Shown here: piece by piece, positions 16,782 through 25,724 of the stretch
Numbering within the stretch: position 1 is the first letter of the stretch
Layout: each line of letters begins with the position of its first letter
Origin: Streptomyces sp. NRRL F-525
GTDB lineage: Bacteria > Actinomycetota > Actinomycetes > Streptomycetales > Streptomycetaceae
Assembly (NCBI RefSeq): GCF_000716605.1
Contig: NZ_JNXE01000004.1
Span: 124,001 to 188,000 of the forward strand
Length of the DNA: 64,000 nucleotides
Reading direction: 5' to 3'
Notes under the pieces: generated by a model
Database searches by the model: none
Seen by the model: only the letters and a program-made list of their open reading frames with translations
What the model was told of the DNA's origin: nothing
Translations under genes and position numbers: made by a program

Positions 16782-17633
16782 GTGGATCGACGAGAACTTG
16801 GTGACTTCCTGCGCAGCAGGCGGGAGCGGATCACCCCCGCCGAGGTGGGGCTGCCCGCGGGACCGCGCCGCCGTACTCCGGGGCTGCGCCGCGAGGAGGC
16901 GGCGCAGCTGGCGTTCATCTCGACCGAGTACTACACCCGGCTGGAGCAGGCACGCGGCCCGCACCCGTCGCGCGAGGTACTGGCCGGACTGGCCCGCGCC
17001 CTGCGGCTGACGGACGCCGAGCGCGACCACCTCCACCACCTGGCGGGCGTGCCGCCGGGCCCGCCGCCCGGTCCCTCGCGCGAGGTGCGGCAGAGCATCC
17101 TCGACCTGGTGCACCGGCTGCCGCAGGCCGCGGCGTTCGTGTTGTCCGCGACGTACGAGGTGATCGCCTGGAACGATCTCGCGGCCGCCCTCATGGAGGA
17201 CTTCTCGGCGCTTCCCCGGCGCGACCGCAATCTGGTGCGCCGGGTCTTTCTCGGGCCGCGTCCGGAGGGGCGACGGCTGTACGGAGTGTCGGACGCCGAC
17301 GAGTTCGCCCGTCGGGCCGCCCGCGACCTGCGGGCCACCGCCGCCCGCTACCCCGACGACCCGGAGCTGACCGAGCTGGTGGCCGAACTCCTCGCCGGGA
17401 GCGAGGAGTTCGGTGAACTGTGGAACTCCCACGACGTGGCCGCCGCGCCCACCTTCTGCAAGACCTTCCAGCACCCGATGGTCGGCCCGGTCACCGTCAA
17501 CTGCGACGTGCTCGACATCAGCGACCGCGACCAACGGGTCGTGATCTACACGACCGTCCCCGGCACACCGTCCGAGAGCGCCCTGCGGCTGCTGTCGGTC
17601 ATCGGCACGCAGAGCATGGACATCAGCCCCTGA
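16782..17633 (+). CDS. XRE-family regulator with MmyB-type ligand-binding domain
   Basis: The 283-residue protein starts VDRRELGDFLRSRRERITP, the usual N-terminus of the family. An HTH follows (RRTPGLRREEAAQLAFIS, TEYYTRLEQARG). The MmyB-like domain has the typical YEVIAWNDLAAALMEDFS and LWNSHDV segments. The GTG at 16782 is chosen because of this N-terminus; a GTG at 16761 lies inside a palindrome. GGAGG is too close to the GTG for a normal ribosome site, so translation may be leaderless. Family members typically repress a divergent SDR gene. Confidence 0.92.
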   Translation: MDRRELGDFLRSRRERITPAEVGLPAGPRRRTPGLRREEAAQLAFISTEYYTRLEQARGPHPSREVLAGLARALRLTDAERDHLHHLAGVPPGPPPGPSREVRQSILDLVHRLPQAAAFVLSATYEVIAWNDLAAALMEDFSALPRRDRNLVRRVFLGPRPEGRRLYGVSDADEFARRAARDLRATAARYPDDPELTELVAELLAGSEEFGELWNSHDVAAAPTFCKTFQHPMVGPVTVNCDVLDISDRDQRVVIYTTVPGTPSESALRLLSVIGTQSMDISP

Positions 17634-17639
17634 CGCGGA

Positions 17640-18656
17640 TCAGCTTTCGGCCTGCGCCACGAGGTCCAGCGCGATGTCGGTGATCATGTCCTCCTGGCCG
17701 CCGACCATCGCCCGCCGCCCGGCCTCGACCAGGATGCTCCGCGTGTCGAGGCCGTAGCGCGCGGCCGCGGTCTCGGCGTGGCGCAGGAAGCTGGAGTACA
17801 CGCCCGCGTAGCCGAGGCTGAGCGTCTCGCGGTCCACCCGTACCTCGCGGTCCTGTAGTGGTCGTACGAGATCGTCGGCCGCGTCCATGAGCGGGAACAG
17901 GTCGCAGCCGTGCTTCCAGCCCATAAGGTCGGCGACCGCGACGAACGCCTCCAGCGGACAGTTGCCCGCACCGGCGCCCTGGCCCGCGAGGGAGGCGTCG
18001 ACGCGGATCGCGCCGCCCTCCACCGCGACGACCGTGTTGGCCACGCCGAGGGCGAGGTTGTGGTGCGCGTGGATGCCCAACTCGGTCTCCGGGGCGAGGA
18101 CTTCGCGGTACGCGCGGAAGCGGTCGCGGACCCCGTCCATCGTCAACCGGCCCCCGGAGTCGGTGACATAGACGCAGTGCGCGCCGTAGGACTCCATCAG
18201 CTTGGCCTGGCGGGCGAGTTCGGCGGGCTCGGCCATGTGGGACATCATCAGGAACCCGGCGACGTCCATGCCCAACTCCCGCGCCGCGTTGATGTGTTGG
18301 GCGGAGATGTCGGCCTCGGTGCAGTGCGTGGCGACCCGCACCGAGCGGATGCCCAGCGCGTGGGCCTGCTTGAGGTCGTGGACCGTTCCGATGCCGGGCA
18401 GCAACAGCGTTGTGGGGATGGCCTGTTGTACGGCGCCGGTGACGGCCTCGATCCACTCCCAGTCGGTGTGGGCGCCGACGCCGTAGTTGATGCTGGAGCC
18501 CGACAGCCCGTCGCCGTGCGCGATCTCGATCGCCGCCACTCCGGCCGCGTCCAGGGCGGCGGCGATCGCGCTGGCCTGGCCGACGGTGTAGCGGTGCCGT
18601 ACGGCGTGCATGCCGTCCCGGAGTGTGACGTCCTGGACGTAGAGGGACGGGGTCAC
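17640..18656 (-). CDS. mhpE: 4-hydroxy-2-oxovalerate aldolase
   Basis: The 338-residue protein belongs to the HMGL-like/DRE-TIM aldolases. Residues [23 protein letters not shown] and the metal site [12 protein letters not shown] match MhpE/BphI/DmpG. It cleaves 4-hydroxy-2-oxovalerate to pyruvate and acetaldehyde, the acetaldehyde being channelled to the dehydrogenase partner encoded just upstream. The GTG start overlaps that gene's stop by four bases (GTGA). It is the last gene of the hydratase-dehydrogenase-aldolase operon and ends six bases from the convergent MmyB-type gene. Confidence 0.95.
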   Translation of the reverse strand: MTPSLYVQDVTLRDGMHAVRHRYTVGQASAIAAALDAAGVAAIEIAHGDGLSGSSINYGVGAHTDWEWIEAVTGAVQQAIPTTLLLPGIGTVHDLKQAHALGIRSVRVATHCTEADISAQHINAARELGMDVAGFLMMSHMAEPAELARQAKLMESYGAHCVYVTDSGGRLTMDGVRDRFRAYREVLAPETELGIHAHHNLALGVANTVVAVEGGAIRVDASLAGQGAGAGNCPLEAFVAVADLMGWKHGCDLFPLMDAADDLVRPLQDREVRVDRETLSLGYAGVYSSFLRHAETAAARYGLDTRSILVEAGRRAMVGGQEDMITDIALDLVAQAES

Positions 18657-19588
18657 TTCGCTGCCTCCTTGCCGATGCGGCCGGCCATGCGTTCCGCGGT
18701 GCGCAGCGCGGCCGAGGTCATGATGTCGAGGTTCCCGGCGTAGGCGGGGAGGTAGTGGGCGGCGCCCTCGACCTCCAGGAACACCGACACCTTCAGCAGC
18801 TCGCCCGCGCCCGGCGCGAGGGTGCGCAGCGGGTCGTCGGCGGCCACCGTGTCGTACTGCACCTTCTGCTTGAGCCGGTAGCCCGGCACGTACGCCTGGA
18901 CGCGGCCGACCATCTCCTCGACGGACGCCGTGACCGCCTCGGTCGCGCAGTCGGAGACCAGGCAGTGCACGGTGTCCCGCATGATCAGCGGTGGTTCGGC
19001 GGGGTTGAGGACGATGATTGCCTTGCCGCGCGCCGCGCCGCCGACCTTCTCGACGGCGGAAGACGTGGTCTCGGTGAACTCGTCGATGTTCGCGCGGGTG
19101 CCCGGGCCCGCCGAGCGCGAGGCGATGGACGCGACGATCTCGCCGTAGTGGACCGGGGAGACCGCGCCCACGGCGGCGACGATCGGGATCGTGGCCTGGC
19201 CGCCGCAGGTGACCATGTTGACGTTCGGGGCGTCGAGGTGGGCGTCGCCGTTGACCGGCGGGACGACGTACGGGCCGAGGGCGGCCGGGGTGAGATCGAC
19301 GAGGGTGCGGCCCAGGGGCCGTAGCACCTCCTCGTGGTGGCGGTGGGCGCCGGCCGAGGTGGCGTCGAAGACGATGTCGACGTCGGCGAACTCGTCCAGG
19401 GCGACCAGTCCTTCGACACCCTCGTGGGTCGTGGCGACCTTGAGGCGGCGGGCGCGGGCCAGGCCGTCGGAGTCGGGGTCGATGCCGGCCAGGGCGGCGA
19501 TCTCCAGGGTCTCCGACAGGCGCAGGACCTTGATCAGGAGGTCGGTGCCTATGTTGCCGGAGCCGATGATGGCGACCTTCGTCGTCAC
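18653..19588 (-). CDS. mhpF: Acetaldehyde dehydrogenase (acetylating)
   Basis: The 311-residue protein has the NAD motif [14 protein letters not shown] and the catalytic Cys in [13 protein letters not shown], with [16 protein letters not shown] nearby. This is the MhpF/BphJ/DmpF family, which oxidises acetaldehyde with NAD and CoA to acetyl-CoA in complex with the aldolase. Both ends overlap neighbours by GTGA, giving tight translational coupling with the hydratase and the aldolase, as expected for a channelling complex. Confidence 0.96.
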   Translation of the reverse strand: MTTKVAIIGSGNIGTDLLIKVLRLSETLEIAALAGIDPDSDGLARARRLKVATTHEGVEGLVALDEFADVDIVFDATSAGAHRHHEEVLRPLGRTLVDLTPAALGPYVVPPVNGDAHLDAPNVNMVTCGGQATIPIVAAVGAVSPVHYGEIVASIASRSAGPGTRANIDEFTETTSSAVEKVGGAARGKAIIVLNPAEPPLIMRDTVHCLVSDCATEAVTASVEEMVGRVQAYVPGYRLKQKVQYDTVAADDPLRTLAPGAGELLKVSVFLEVEGAAHYLPAYAGNLDIMTSAALRTAERMAGRIGKEAAK

Positions 19589-20427
19589 TTGGCGTCCCCT
19601 TCCGCGGCTTCCTGCGCGAAGCGGACCCGTACCGAGCCCAGGTCCGAGATGTGCGCCTCGAAGGCGGCGCCCGGGGCGGCCGGGGTCATCGGGCCGAGGG
19701 CGCCGGTCAGCACGAGGTCGCCCGCGCGCAGCGGGTCGCCCCGCTCGGCGAGCGCCGAGGCGAGCCAGACGGCGGCGGTGAGGGGGCTGCCGAGGCAGTC
19801 GGCGCCGGTGCCCTCGGAGACGGTCTCGCCGCCCCGGGTCATGGTCATCGTGACCGCGCGCAGGTCCACGGCGGTCAGCGGTACGGGCGTGGCACCCAGG
19901 ACGTACAGACCGCAGGACGCGTTGTCGGCGACGGTGTCGACGAGGGAGATCTCCCAGTTCCGCACCCGGCTGTCGACGATCTCCAGCGCGGGCAGCGCGA
20001 AGTCCACCGCGCGCAGCACGTCGACGATCGTGCACTCGCGCTCCGGCAGATCCCGGCCGAGGACGAGCGCGACCTCGGCCTCCACCTTCGGCTGGAGCAG
20101 TCGGCCCAGGGGCACCTCGCCGCCGTCCGGCACCGCCATGTCCGCGAACAGCGCGCCGAAGTCCGGCTGGTCCACGCCGAGTTGGCGCTGGACGGCGGGG
20201 GAGGTCAGGCCGATCTTGCGGCCGACGATCCGGCGGCCGGCGTCCACACCGCGCCGGACGTTCAGCTGCTGCACGGCGTAGGCGGTCTCCAGGCCGCCGC
20301 CGTCGAGCAGGTCGCGCACCGGCGGGCAGGCGACCCCGGTACGGGTGGCCTCCGCCAGCAGGTCGGCGGCCTTGACCACGGCCGGGGACACGGGGTCCGG
20401 ATGGGCGCCGTCGGGCACGGTGGGCAC
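19585..20427 (-). CDS. mhpD: 2-oxopent-4-enoate (2-hydroxypentadienoate) hydratase
   Basis: The 280-residue FAH-fold hydratase has [20 protein letters not shown], the metal ligands in [15 protein letters not shown], and ALEIVDSR. It hydrates 2-hydroxypenta-2,4-dienoate to 4-hydroxy-2-oxovalerate, the step after the C-C hydrolase of the other strand. GGAGG lies six bases before the GTG start. It heads the lower-pathway operon and diverges from an IclR regulator, whose gap contains a perfect palindrome. Confidence 0.95.
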   Translation of the reverse strand: MPTVPDGAHPDPVSPAVVKAADLLAEATRTGVACPPVRDLLDGGGLETAYAVQQLNVRRGVDAGRRIVGRKIGLTSPAVQRQLGVDQPDFGALFADMAVPDGGEVPLGRLLQPKVEAEVALVLGRDLPERECTIVDVLRAVDFALPALEIVDSRVRNWEISLVDTVADNASCGLYVLGATPVPLTAVDLRAVTMTMTRGGETVSEGTGADCLGSPLTAAVWLASALAERGDPLRAGDLVLTGALGPMTPAAPGAAFEAHISDLGSVRVRFAQEAAEGDAK

Positions 20428-20520
20428 GGGTTACCTCCGGGGGGAGCGGTGCTGGTCTGGGCGAGAGGTGCGGGTAGTACGTATCCCGGTATAGACAGCA
20501 TCCCCGCGAAGGGACAATGT

Positions 20521-20541
20521 TTGTTCCGTGACACGGAACAA
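20521..20541. promoter_or_regulatory. IclR-type operator, perfect palindrome
   Basis: TTGTTCCGTG (20521-20530) and CACGGAACAA (20532-20541) are exact inverted arms around a single A. The site lies between the divergent hydratase and IclR genes, about 95 bases from the hydratase start. It overlaps the proposed GTG (20528) of the regulator. Binding there would block transcription or translation start of the regulator, so autoregulation is likely. Confidence 0.75.
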
Positions 20542-21298
20542 CGCGAGCGGCAGCATGCTGGAGAAGGCCGCGCTCATCCTGGACTGCTTCAGTCCGAGCG
20601 GCGGACCGTACCGCCTGTCGGAACTTTCCGAGCACACCGGACTGCCCAAACCCACGGTCCACCGGCTGGCCGCCGACCTCGTCCGGCTGGGCTGGCTGGA
20701 GCGCTCGGGCCCGCGCTATCTGCTCGGCGCGAAGCTCTTCGAGCTGGGCTCGCTGGTGCCGCACCGGCGCGATCTGCGCGAGACGGCGCTGCCCTTCCTC
20801 CAGGACCTCTTCGAGGCCACCCGCGAGACCATCCACCTCGGCGTCCGCGAGGGCATGGAGGTGGTCTACCTCGAACGCATCCACGGCCACGAGGCCCTGC
20901 GGCTGCCCTCCCGCATCGGCGGCAGCCTGCCCCTCACCTGCACGGCCGTCGGAAAGGCCCTACTCGCCTTCTCCGGCGCCGAGTTGACCGAGGAGGTGCT
21001 GTCCCGCCCGCTGCCGAGCCTCACCCCGCACTCGATCACCGACCCGGCCCGGCTGCGTATGACCCTGGAGAAGATCCAGGTCTCCGGCCTCTCCTACGAG
21101 GAGCAGGAGGCCGCGCTGGAGGTGAGCTGCATCGCGGCCCCGGTGTTCGCCGGCGACACCGCGGTCGCCGCGCTCTCGGTCGCGGTGCCGCGCACCCGCT
21201 TCCGGCCCGCCCAACTCGCCCCGGCCGTACGGACGGCGGCGCTGGGACTGTCCCGCGTGCTGCGTGGCGGAGGGGCCACGAGGACCCCACTGTCCTGA
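20528..21298 (+). CDS. IclR-family transcriptional regulator
   Basis: The 256-residue protein has an N-terminal winged helix ([37 protein letters not shown]) and the IclR effector domain with [29 protein letters not shown] and ALSVAVP. It probably controls the hydratase operon, with an aromatic acid or pathway intermediate as the effector. GTG 20528 lies inside the palindrome; an in-frame ATG at 20555 (MLEKAALIL) would leave the operator in the leader and is a real alternative. No ribosome site decides between them. Confidence 0.93.
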   Translation: MTRNNASGSMLEKAALILDCFSPSGGPYRLSELSEHTGLPKPTVHRLAADLVRLGWLERSGPRYLLGAKLFELGSLVPHRRDLRETALPFLQDLFEATRETIHLGVREGMEVVYLERIHGHEALRLPSRIGGSLPLTCTAVGKALLAFSGAELTEEVLSRPLPSLTPHSITDPARLRMTLEKIQVSGLSYEEQEAALEVSCIAAPVFAGDTAVAALSVAVPRTRFRPAQLAPAVRTAALGLSRVLRGGGATRTPLS

Positions 21299-21363
21299 CG
21301 CTGAACCCGACCGTACACTGACAAGTCACGGTAACGGGGGCATTGTTGAACGGGGGGAACATC

Positions 21364-22920
21364 ATGTCCGAGAATCAGTACGGGTCTGTCCAGGGGTTCG
21401 TCGTGCCGCCGATGCCGTCGTCCCCACCGCCCGCCCCGCCGGACCGACTCAGATCCGTCGCGGTCGGCCTCCTCAACCTCAGTGGTCTCGGGCTCGGTTA
21501 CGCGCTGATGCGCCGCTGGCTGCTCATGGCCGTGTGCTGGGTCGCGACCATCGTGCTGCTGCTGGTCGCGCTGCCCGCCGACCCGGACGGCGTCCCGGGC
21601 GTCGCCGTCACGCTGTACGTCGTGTTCCTCGTACTCGCTGCCGTCCACGGCGCGTTGGTGGGCCTGCGCACCCGCCTGGCCTGGCCCTCGCCCACGCCCG
21701 TCGCGGTCGTGCTCGGCCTGGTCCTGCTCGCCGTACCCGCCGGGGGAGTCGTCCTCTACGACAACGCCCGCGACGAGGCGACCCAGCAGATGCTCCTCGA
21801 CCGGCTGGACACGGCCGACCAACTCGTCGCGGACTCGGGGAGGTTGCCGTTCTCGGCGGCCGAACCCCACTACCGCCAGGCGCTGGTCGCCTACGACGAT
21901 CTCAGCACCGACCACTCCGGTTCGCGGGCGGCCAAGCGCGTGCCCGACCGGCTGAAGACGTTCTACACGACGGTCGCCGGCGCCTACGCGCAGAAGAACT
22001 ACTGTGACGCGATACCCCAGTTGAAGTATCTGCGGACCGTCCCCGGCACCATTAGCAAGAAGGAACTGGGCACCCTCACCACCTGGCCCGACGACCGGCT
22101 GGCCACCTCCCTGTACGAGTGCGGCTCCACCGGTCTCGCCGCCCAACGCGCGGACTGGTCCACGAACTTCGGCGATCTGCTGGCCACGTTCCCGCAGTCG
22201 TCGCAGGCGGGTCAGGTCGAGCCCGCCGTCAAGTCGGCCGTCGCCACCGGGGTGAAGGGCGTCACCGGTAGCCAACCCTGCACGGCCGTGAATGAGTTGG
22301 AGAGTCTCTCCAGCCAGATCGGGAGCCTTCAGGGCGGCCAGGCTGGTGTGGCCGACGCGTTGAGCGCGGACGCGCAGCAGGCGAGCAGCCACGCCGACTC
22401 CGGTGCCTATCAGTGCGGCGTCTACCAGTACAAGGACGGCGACTTCGACTCGGCGCTCACCACGATGAACGACTTCGTGAAGAACAACACGCACGACAAG
22501 AACCGGGCCCGGGCCAAGAAGATCGCGATCGCCGCCGAGGTGGCGAAGACGGTACCGGCCGCCGGCAAGAAGCTCCCGACGACCGCGTCCGGCGGCAGCA
22601 TCTCCGTCACGGTCAAGAACGACAGCCCGGACGACATCACGGTCCTGTACACCGGGCCGGTGACCGGCAGCTTCACGCTCAAGGGCTGCGGGAGCTGCAC
22701 GTCGTACTCCCTCACCACCACCCTGCTCAAGGGGTTCAAGCCGTGCAGCTCCGGCAAGAACTACCCGCAGAAGACGATCAGTCTGCCGACCGGGACGACG
22801 TACTTCGTGCACCGTCCCGACAGTTCGACCGCGACGCCGGCCTCGGACACGGCGAAGCTCAGGTCGGGCTACATCTACACGGAGTGCGCGTACAGCACGG
22901 GGGCCTTCGGCACCGGATGA
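21364..22920 (+). CDS. Unknown membrane protein with TPR-like extracytoplasmic region
   Basis: The ATG at 21364 follows GGGGGGAAC. The 518-residue protein begins with a Pro-rich cytoplasmic tail. Three or four hydrophobic segments follow (about residues 28-140, including LLMAVCWVATIVLLLVALPA and VVLGLVLLAVPAGGVVLY). The long remainder is outside the cell and is rich in paired Cys and Ala-rich helices; repeats such as YDDLSTD, YAQKNYCDAIPQL and YKDGDFDSALTTMNDF look like tetratricopeptide-type units. The C-terminus is a beta-rich tail (ISVTVKNDSPDDITVLYTGP) with CGSC. No family or function is recognised. Hairpin 22944-22987 ends its transcript. Confidence 0.8.
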   Translation: MSENQYGSVQGFVVPPMPSSPPPAPPDRLRSVAVGLLNLSGLGLGYALMRRWLLMAVCWVATIVLLLVALPADPDGVPGVAVTLYVVFLVLAAVHGALVGLRTRLAWPSPTPVAVVLGLVLLAVPAGGVVLYDNARDEATQQMLLDRLDTADQLVADSGRLPFSAAEPHYRQALVAYDDLSTDHSGSRAAKRVPDRLKTFYTTVAGAYAQKNYCDAIPQLKYLRTVPGTISKKELGTLTTWPDDRLATSLYECGSTGLAAQRADWSTNFGDLLATFPQSSQAGQVEPAVKSAVATGVKGVTGSQPCTAVNELESLSSQIGSLQGGQAGVADALSADAQQASSHADSGAYQCGVYQYKDGDFDSALTTMNDFVKNNTHDKNRARAKKIAIAAEVAKTVPAAGKKLPTTASGGSISVTVKNDSPDDITVLYTGPVTGSFTLKGCGSCTSYSLTTTLLKGFKPCSSGKNYPQKTISLPTGTTYFVHRPDSSTATPASDTAKLRSGYIYTECAYSTGAFGTG

Positions 22921-22943
22921 CCCTACGGGGACTGCGAGTTGAG

Positions 22944-22987
22944 GGCGGCGGGCGTCCCGGTACCTCGGTGCCGGGGCGCCCGCCGCC
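22944..22987. terminator. Bidirectional terminator, 20-bp stem
   Basis: Arms 22944-22963 and 22968-22987 pair over 20 bases, with two G-U pairs on one strand and a CTCG loop. It lies between the convergent TPR-like gene (stop 22920) and the Lrp gene (stop 22991). Confidence 0.8.
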
Positions 22988-22990
22988 TGC

Positions 22991-24016
22991 TCAGAGCAGT
23001 GTGGGTGCGTGGAACGCACCGAGTCCGGTGGTCAGGTCGCGGTCCAGCCAGTAGCGGCGGGGTTCGGCGAGCATCACGGCGACGCTGACGCCCAACAGGC
23101 CGGGGATCCTGGCCAGTTCGTCGTCGACGAAGAGCGCCAGCGCGGCGCGGTCGGTGACCAGGCCGGTGGCGAGGACGGACATGTCGCTGGCGACGTGCGC
23201 GGCGAGCCGCGTCTGGGGCAACTGGTCGATGCCGCGCATCACTTCGGGGGTCGCCCCCGGTGCCACTCGCAGCCGGAGGATGAACGCGGTCTGGAAGCCC
23301 AGCCACTCCGACACGATCTCCAACCGCGGCTTGACCCAGCCCTCGTCCAGGACCCGGCGGACCACGCGGTGCGCGGTGGAGGTGGCCAGGTCCGCGGTGC
23401 GGGCGATGCTCGCGGCGGAGGCGCGGCTGTCCTGCAGCAGTTGGGCCACGACACTCCGCTCGGCCTCGCTGAGCGGCTTCGCCGGGGGTGTCGCGGTCGC
23501 GGTGCCCTCGGGGCGGGAGCCGGTGAGCTTCAGCAGGTCGGCGCGCTCGGTGTCGGTGAGGAACTGCGGGTCCCAGGTGATGCCCCGGCGCAGCGTGCTG
23601 AGCGCGGGCAGGGCGTTGACGCGTCGGACGCCGGGCACGGAGAACATCCGGTCGATCGCCTCGCTGGTCGCCGCCTCGGACGGGGCGTGCACGACGGCGT
23701 AGAGCGGGTAGTCGCCCGAGATCTGCGCCAGCAGCTGGAGGTGGGGCAGGTCACGGAGCCGGTGCAGGACCGCGAGGGGACTCTCGCCGGTGATGTCCAG
23801 GAAGACGTGGACGGGCATCGCCGTGGAGTGGACGCCCCAGTCGGCCTGCCCGATCACGCGCACCATGCGTGCCTCGTGCAAGCGGTCGTAACGGCGTTTG
23901 AGCGTGCTGGCGTCGGCGGCCAGGATCTCGCCGATGTCGTCCCAGGTGGCCCGGGGCGCCAGGTGCAGCGCGCCGATGAGGCGCCGGTCGAGCTCGTCGA
24001 GGAGAGGACGGGTCAT
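22991..24016 (-). CDS. Lrp/AsnC-family regulator, tandem double-length form
   Basis: The 341-residue protein is about twice the usual Lrp length and contains two winged helix plus RAM-type units. The first is LDELDRRLIGALHLAPRATW with ASTLKRRYDRLHEARMVRVI. The second begins LSEAERSVVAQLLQDSRASA and includes STAHRVVRRVLDEGWV. This duplicated form is common in Streptomyces. It diverges from the AbgT transporter gene and probably regulates it, perhaps responding to an amino acid or aminobenzoyl-glutamate. Confidence 0.92.
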   Translation of the reverse strand: MTRPLLDELDRRLIGALHLAPRATWDDIGEILAADASTLKRRYDRLHEARMVRVIGQADWGVHSTAMPVHVFLDITGESPLAVLHRLRDLPHLQLLAQISGDYPLYAVVHAPSEAATSEAIDRMFSVPGVRRVNALPALSTLRRGITWDPQFLTDTERADLLKLTGSRPEGTATATPPAKPLSEAERSVVAQLLQDSRASAASIARTADLATSTAHRVVRRVLDEGWVKPRLEIVSEWLGFQTAFILRLRVAPGATPEVMRGIDQLPQTRLAAHVASDMSVLATGLVTDRAALALFVDDELARIPGLLGVSVAVMLAEPRRYWLDRDLTTGLGAFHAPTLL

Positions 24017-24064
24017 GGCCTCACTCTAAGGTGCTGTTTAATCCCACTGTTACTTCCAAGATAT

Positions 24065-24075
24065 AGAGAATCTCT
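24065..24075. promoter_or_regulatory. Short palindrome in the Lrp/AbgT gap
   Basis: AGAGA and TCTCT flank one A in an AT-rich patch 49 bases before the Lrp start and 55 before the AbgT start. It is too short to be sure of. Confidence 0.3.
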
Positions 24076-24129
24076 CATCTGAGTGCCATTGTTCGCAGGA
24101 ACATCCCCCCATCGCGCCAAGAGGTACCG

Positions 24130-25689
24130 ATGAGTGTCACCTCCGCTCAACCTCAGCCCCCGTCCACCGAGCCGCAGTCGAGAGTCCTGCGCACCGCGTT
24201 CCGTGGCCTGACGGCGATCGAGAAGGTCGGCAACAGACTCCCCAACCCCTTCTGGCTGTTCTGGATCCTCGCGGGAATCGTCGCCGTCCTCAGCGCCGTC
24301 CTGTCCGCGGCCGGCCTCAGCGCCCTGCACCCCGGCACGCGCGACACCATCAAGGTGCAGAACCTGCTCAGCAAGGACGGCCTCACCATGGCCGTCGAGG
24401 GAGCCGTCGACAACTACGCGGCCTTCCCACCGCTGGCCACCATCCTCACCGTGATGTTCGGCATCGCCGTCGCCGAGAAGAGCGGACTGTTCTCCGCCCT
24501 GCTGCGCCGCATGGTCGCGCGCGTCCCGGGCAAGTACCTCACCTTCGCCCTGTCGATGACGGCCATGGTCAGCCATGTCGCCGGTGACGCCGCCTACGTC
24601 ACGCTCATCCCGCTCGGCGCCCTGGTCTTCCGCGCGGCCGGCCGCAGCCCGGTCCTCGGCTGTGTCGTCGCCTATGTCTCGATCGCCGCCGGGTACGACG
24701 CCTCACCGTCGCTCACCACCACCGACGTCCTGCTGTCCGGGATCTCCACGGCCGCCGCCCACACCATCGACGCGCACTACGTCGTCACGCCGGTCGCCAA
24801 CTACTTCTTCGGGCTCGGCTCGTCCGTCCTGGTCGCGCTGGTGATCACCCTCGTCGTCGACAAGGTCCTCGCCCGCCGCTCCGACCTGGAACCCGACGAG
24901 CCGGTCGCCGCGCTGGGCGCCGAAGAGCTGGCGGAGATCGAGGTCACCGACCGGCAGCGGCGTGCCCTGCGCACCACCGGCCTGGTCGCCGTCGGCTTCC
25001 TCGCGTTCCTCGCGGCGGCGATGATCCCCTCGTCCTCACCCCTGCGCGGCGAGGGCGGCGGCATCGTCAACTCCCCGCTGATCGGCGGCATGGCGCTCGT
25101 CCTCGGCGTCTTCTTCGCCGTGCTCGGCACCGTCTACGGCCGGATGACCGGCACCTTCACCGCCGCCCGCGACAGCATCGGCGCGATGGTCGACGGCACC
25201 CGCTCGATGGCGCCCATCCTCGTCCTGTTCTTCGCGATCGCCCAGTTCCTCGCCTACTTCAAGTGGACGAACATCGGCGACATCCTCGCGATCAAGGGCG
25301 CCGAGACCCTGCGCGACCTGCACCTGCACGGCTGGACCGTGCTGGTCGGCATCGCCGTACTGATCACCTTCATGAACCTCGTCATCACCAGCGGCTCCGC
25401 GCTCTGGGCCCTGGCCGCGCCGGTCCTCGTCCCCATGCTGATGCTCATCGGCATCGAGCCCGAGACCACCCAGGCCGTCTACCGCGTCGCCGACTCTGTC
25501 ACCAACTGCGTGACCCCGATGAGCCCCTACTTCGTCATGGCCCTGGGCTTCATCCAGCAGTACCGCAAGTCCGCCGGCATCGGCACCCTGGCCTCCTTCA
25601 CGATCCCGATCGCCGCCGTCGTGTGGGTGGTCTGGGTCGCGTTCTTCGTGGCCTGGTACCTGCTGGGCATCCCGCTCGGCATCAGCTGA
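24130..25689 (+). CDS. AbgT-family (p-aminobenzoyl-glutamate) transporter
   Basis: The 519-residue integral membrane protein shows AbgT-family landmarks: VGNRLPNPFWLFWILAG near the N-terminus, VSHVAGDAAYVTLIPLGALV, the hairpin segment YDASPSLTTTDVLLSGI, and late TNCVTPMSPYFVMALGF. AbgT proteins import p-aminobenzoyl-glutamate, a folate breakdown product; some (MtrF, YdaH) export sulfonamides. The next gene, 35 bases downstream, encodes a CPG2-like peptidase that would split the imported amide, favouring uptake. Confidence 0.94.
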   Translation: MSVTSAQPQPPSTEPQSRVLRTAFRGLTAIEKVGNRLPNPFWLFWILAGIVAVLSAVLSAAGLSALHPGTRDTIKVQNLLSKDGLTMAVEGAVDNYAAFPPLATILTVMFGIAVAEKSGLFSALLRRMVARVPGKYLTFALSMTAMVSHVAGDAAYVTLIPLGALVFRAAGRSPVLGCVVAYVSIAAGYDASPSLTTTDVLLSGISTAAAHTIDAHYVVTPVANYFFGLGSSVLVALVITLVVDKVLARRSDLEPDEPVAALGAEELAEIEVTDRQRRALRTTGLVAVGFLAFLAAAMIPSSSPLRGEGGGIVNSPLIGGMALVLGVFFAVLGTVYGRMTGTFTAARDSIGAMVDGTRSMAPILVLFFAIAQFLAYFKWTNIGDILAIKGAETLRDLHLHGWTVLVGIAVLITFMNLVITSGSALWALAAPVLVPMLMLIGIEPETTQAVYRVADSVTNCVTPMSPYFVMALGFIQQYRKSAGIGTLASFTIPIAAVVWVVWVAFFVAWYLLGIPLGIS

Positions 25690-25724
25690 ACCCGCGTCCC
25701 CACCGTCGTACGAGAAGGCAGATC

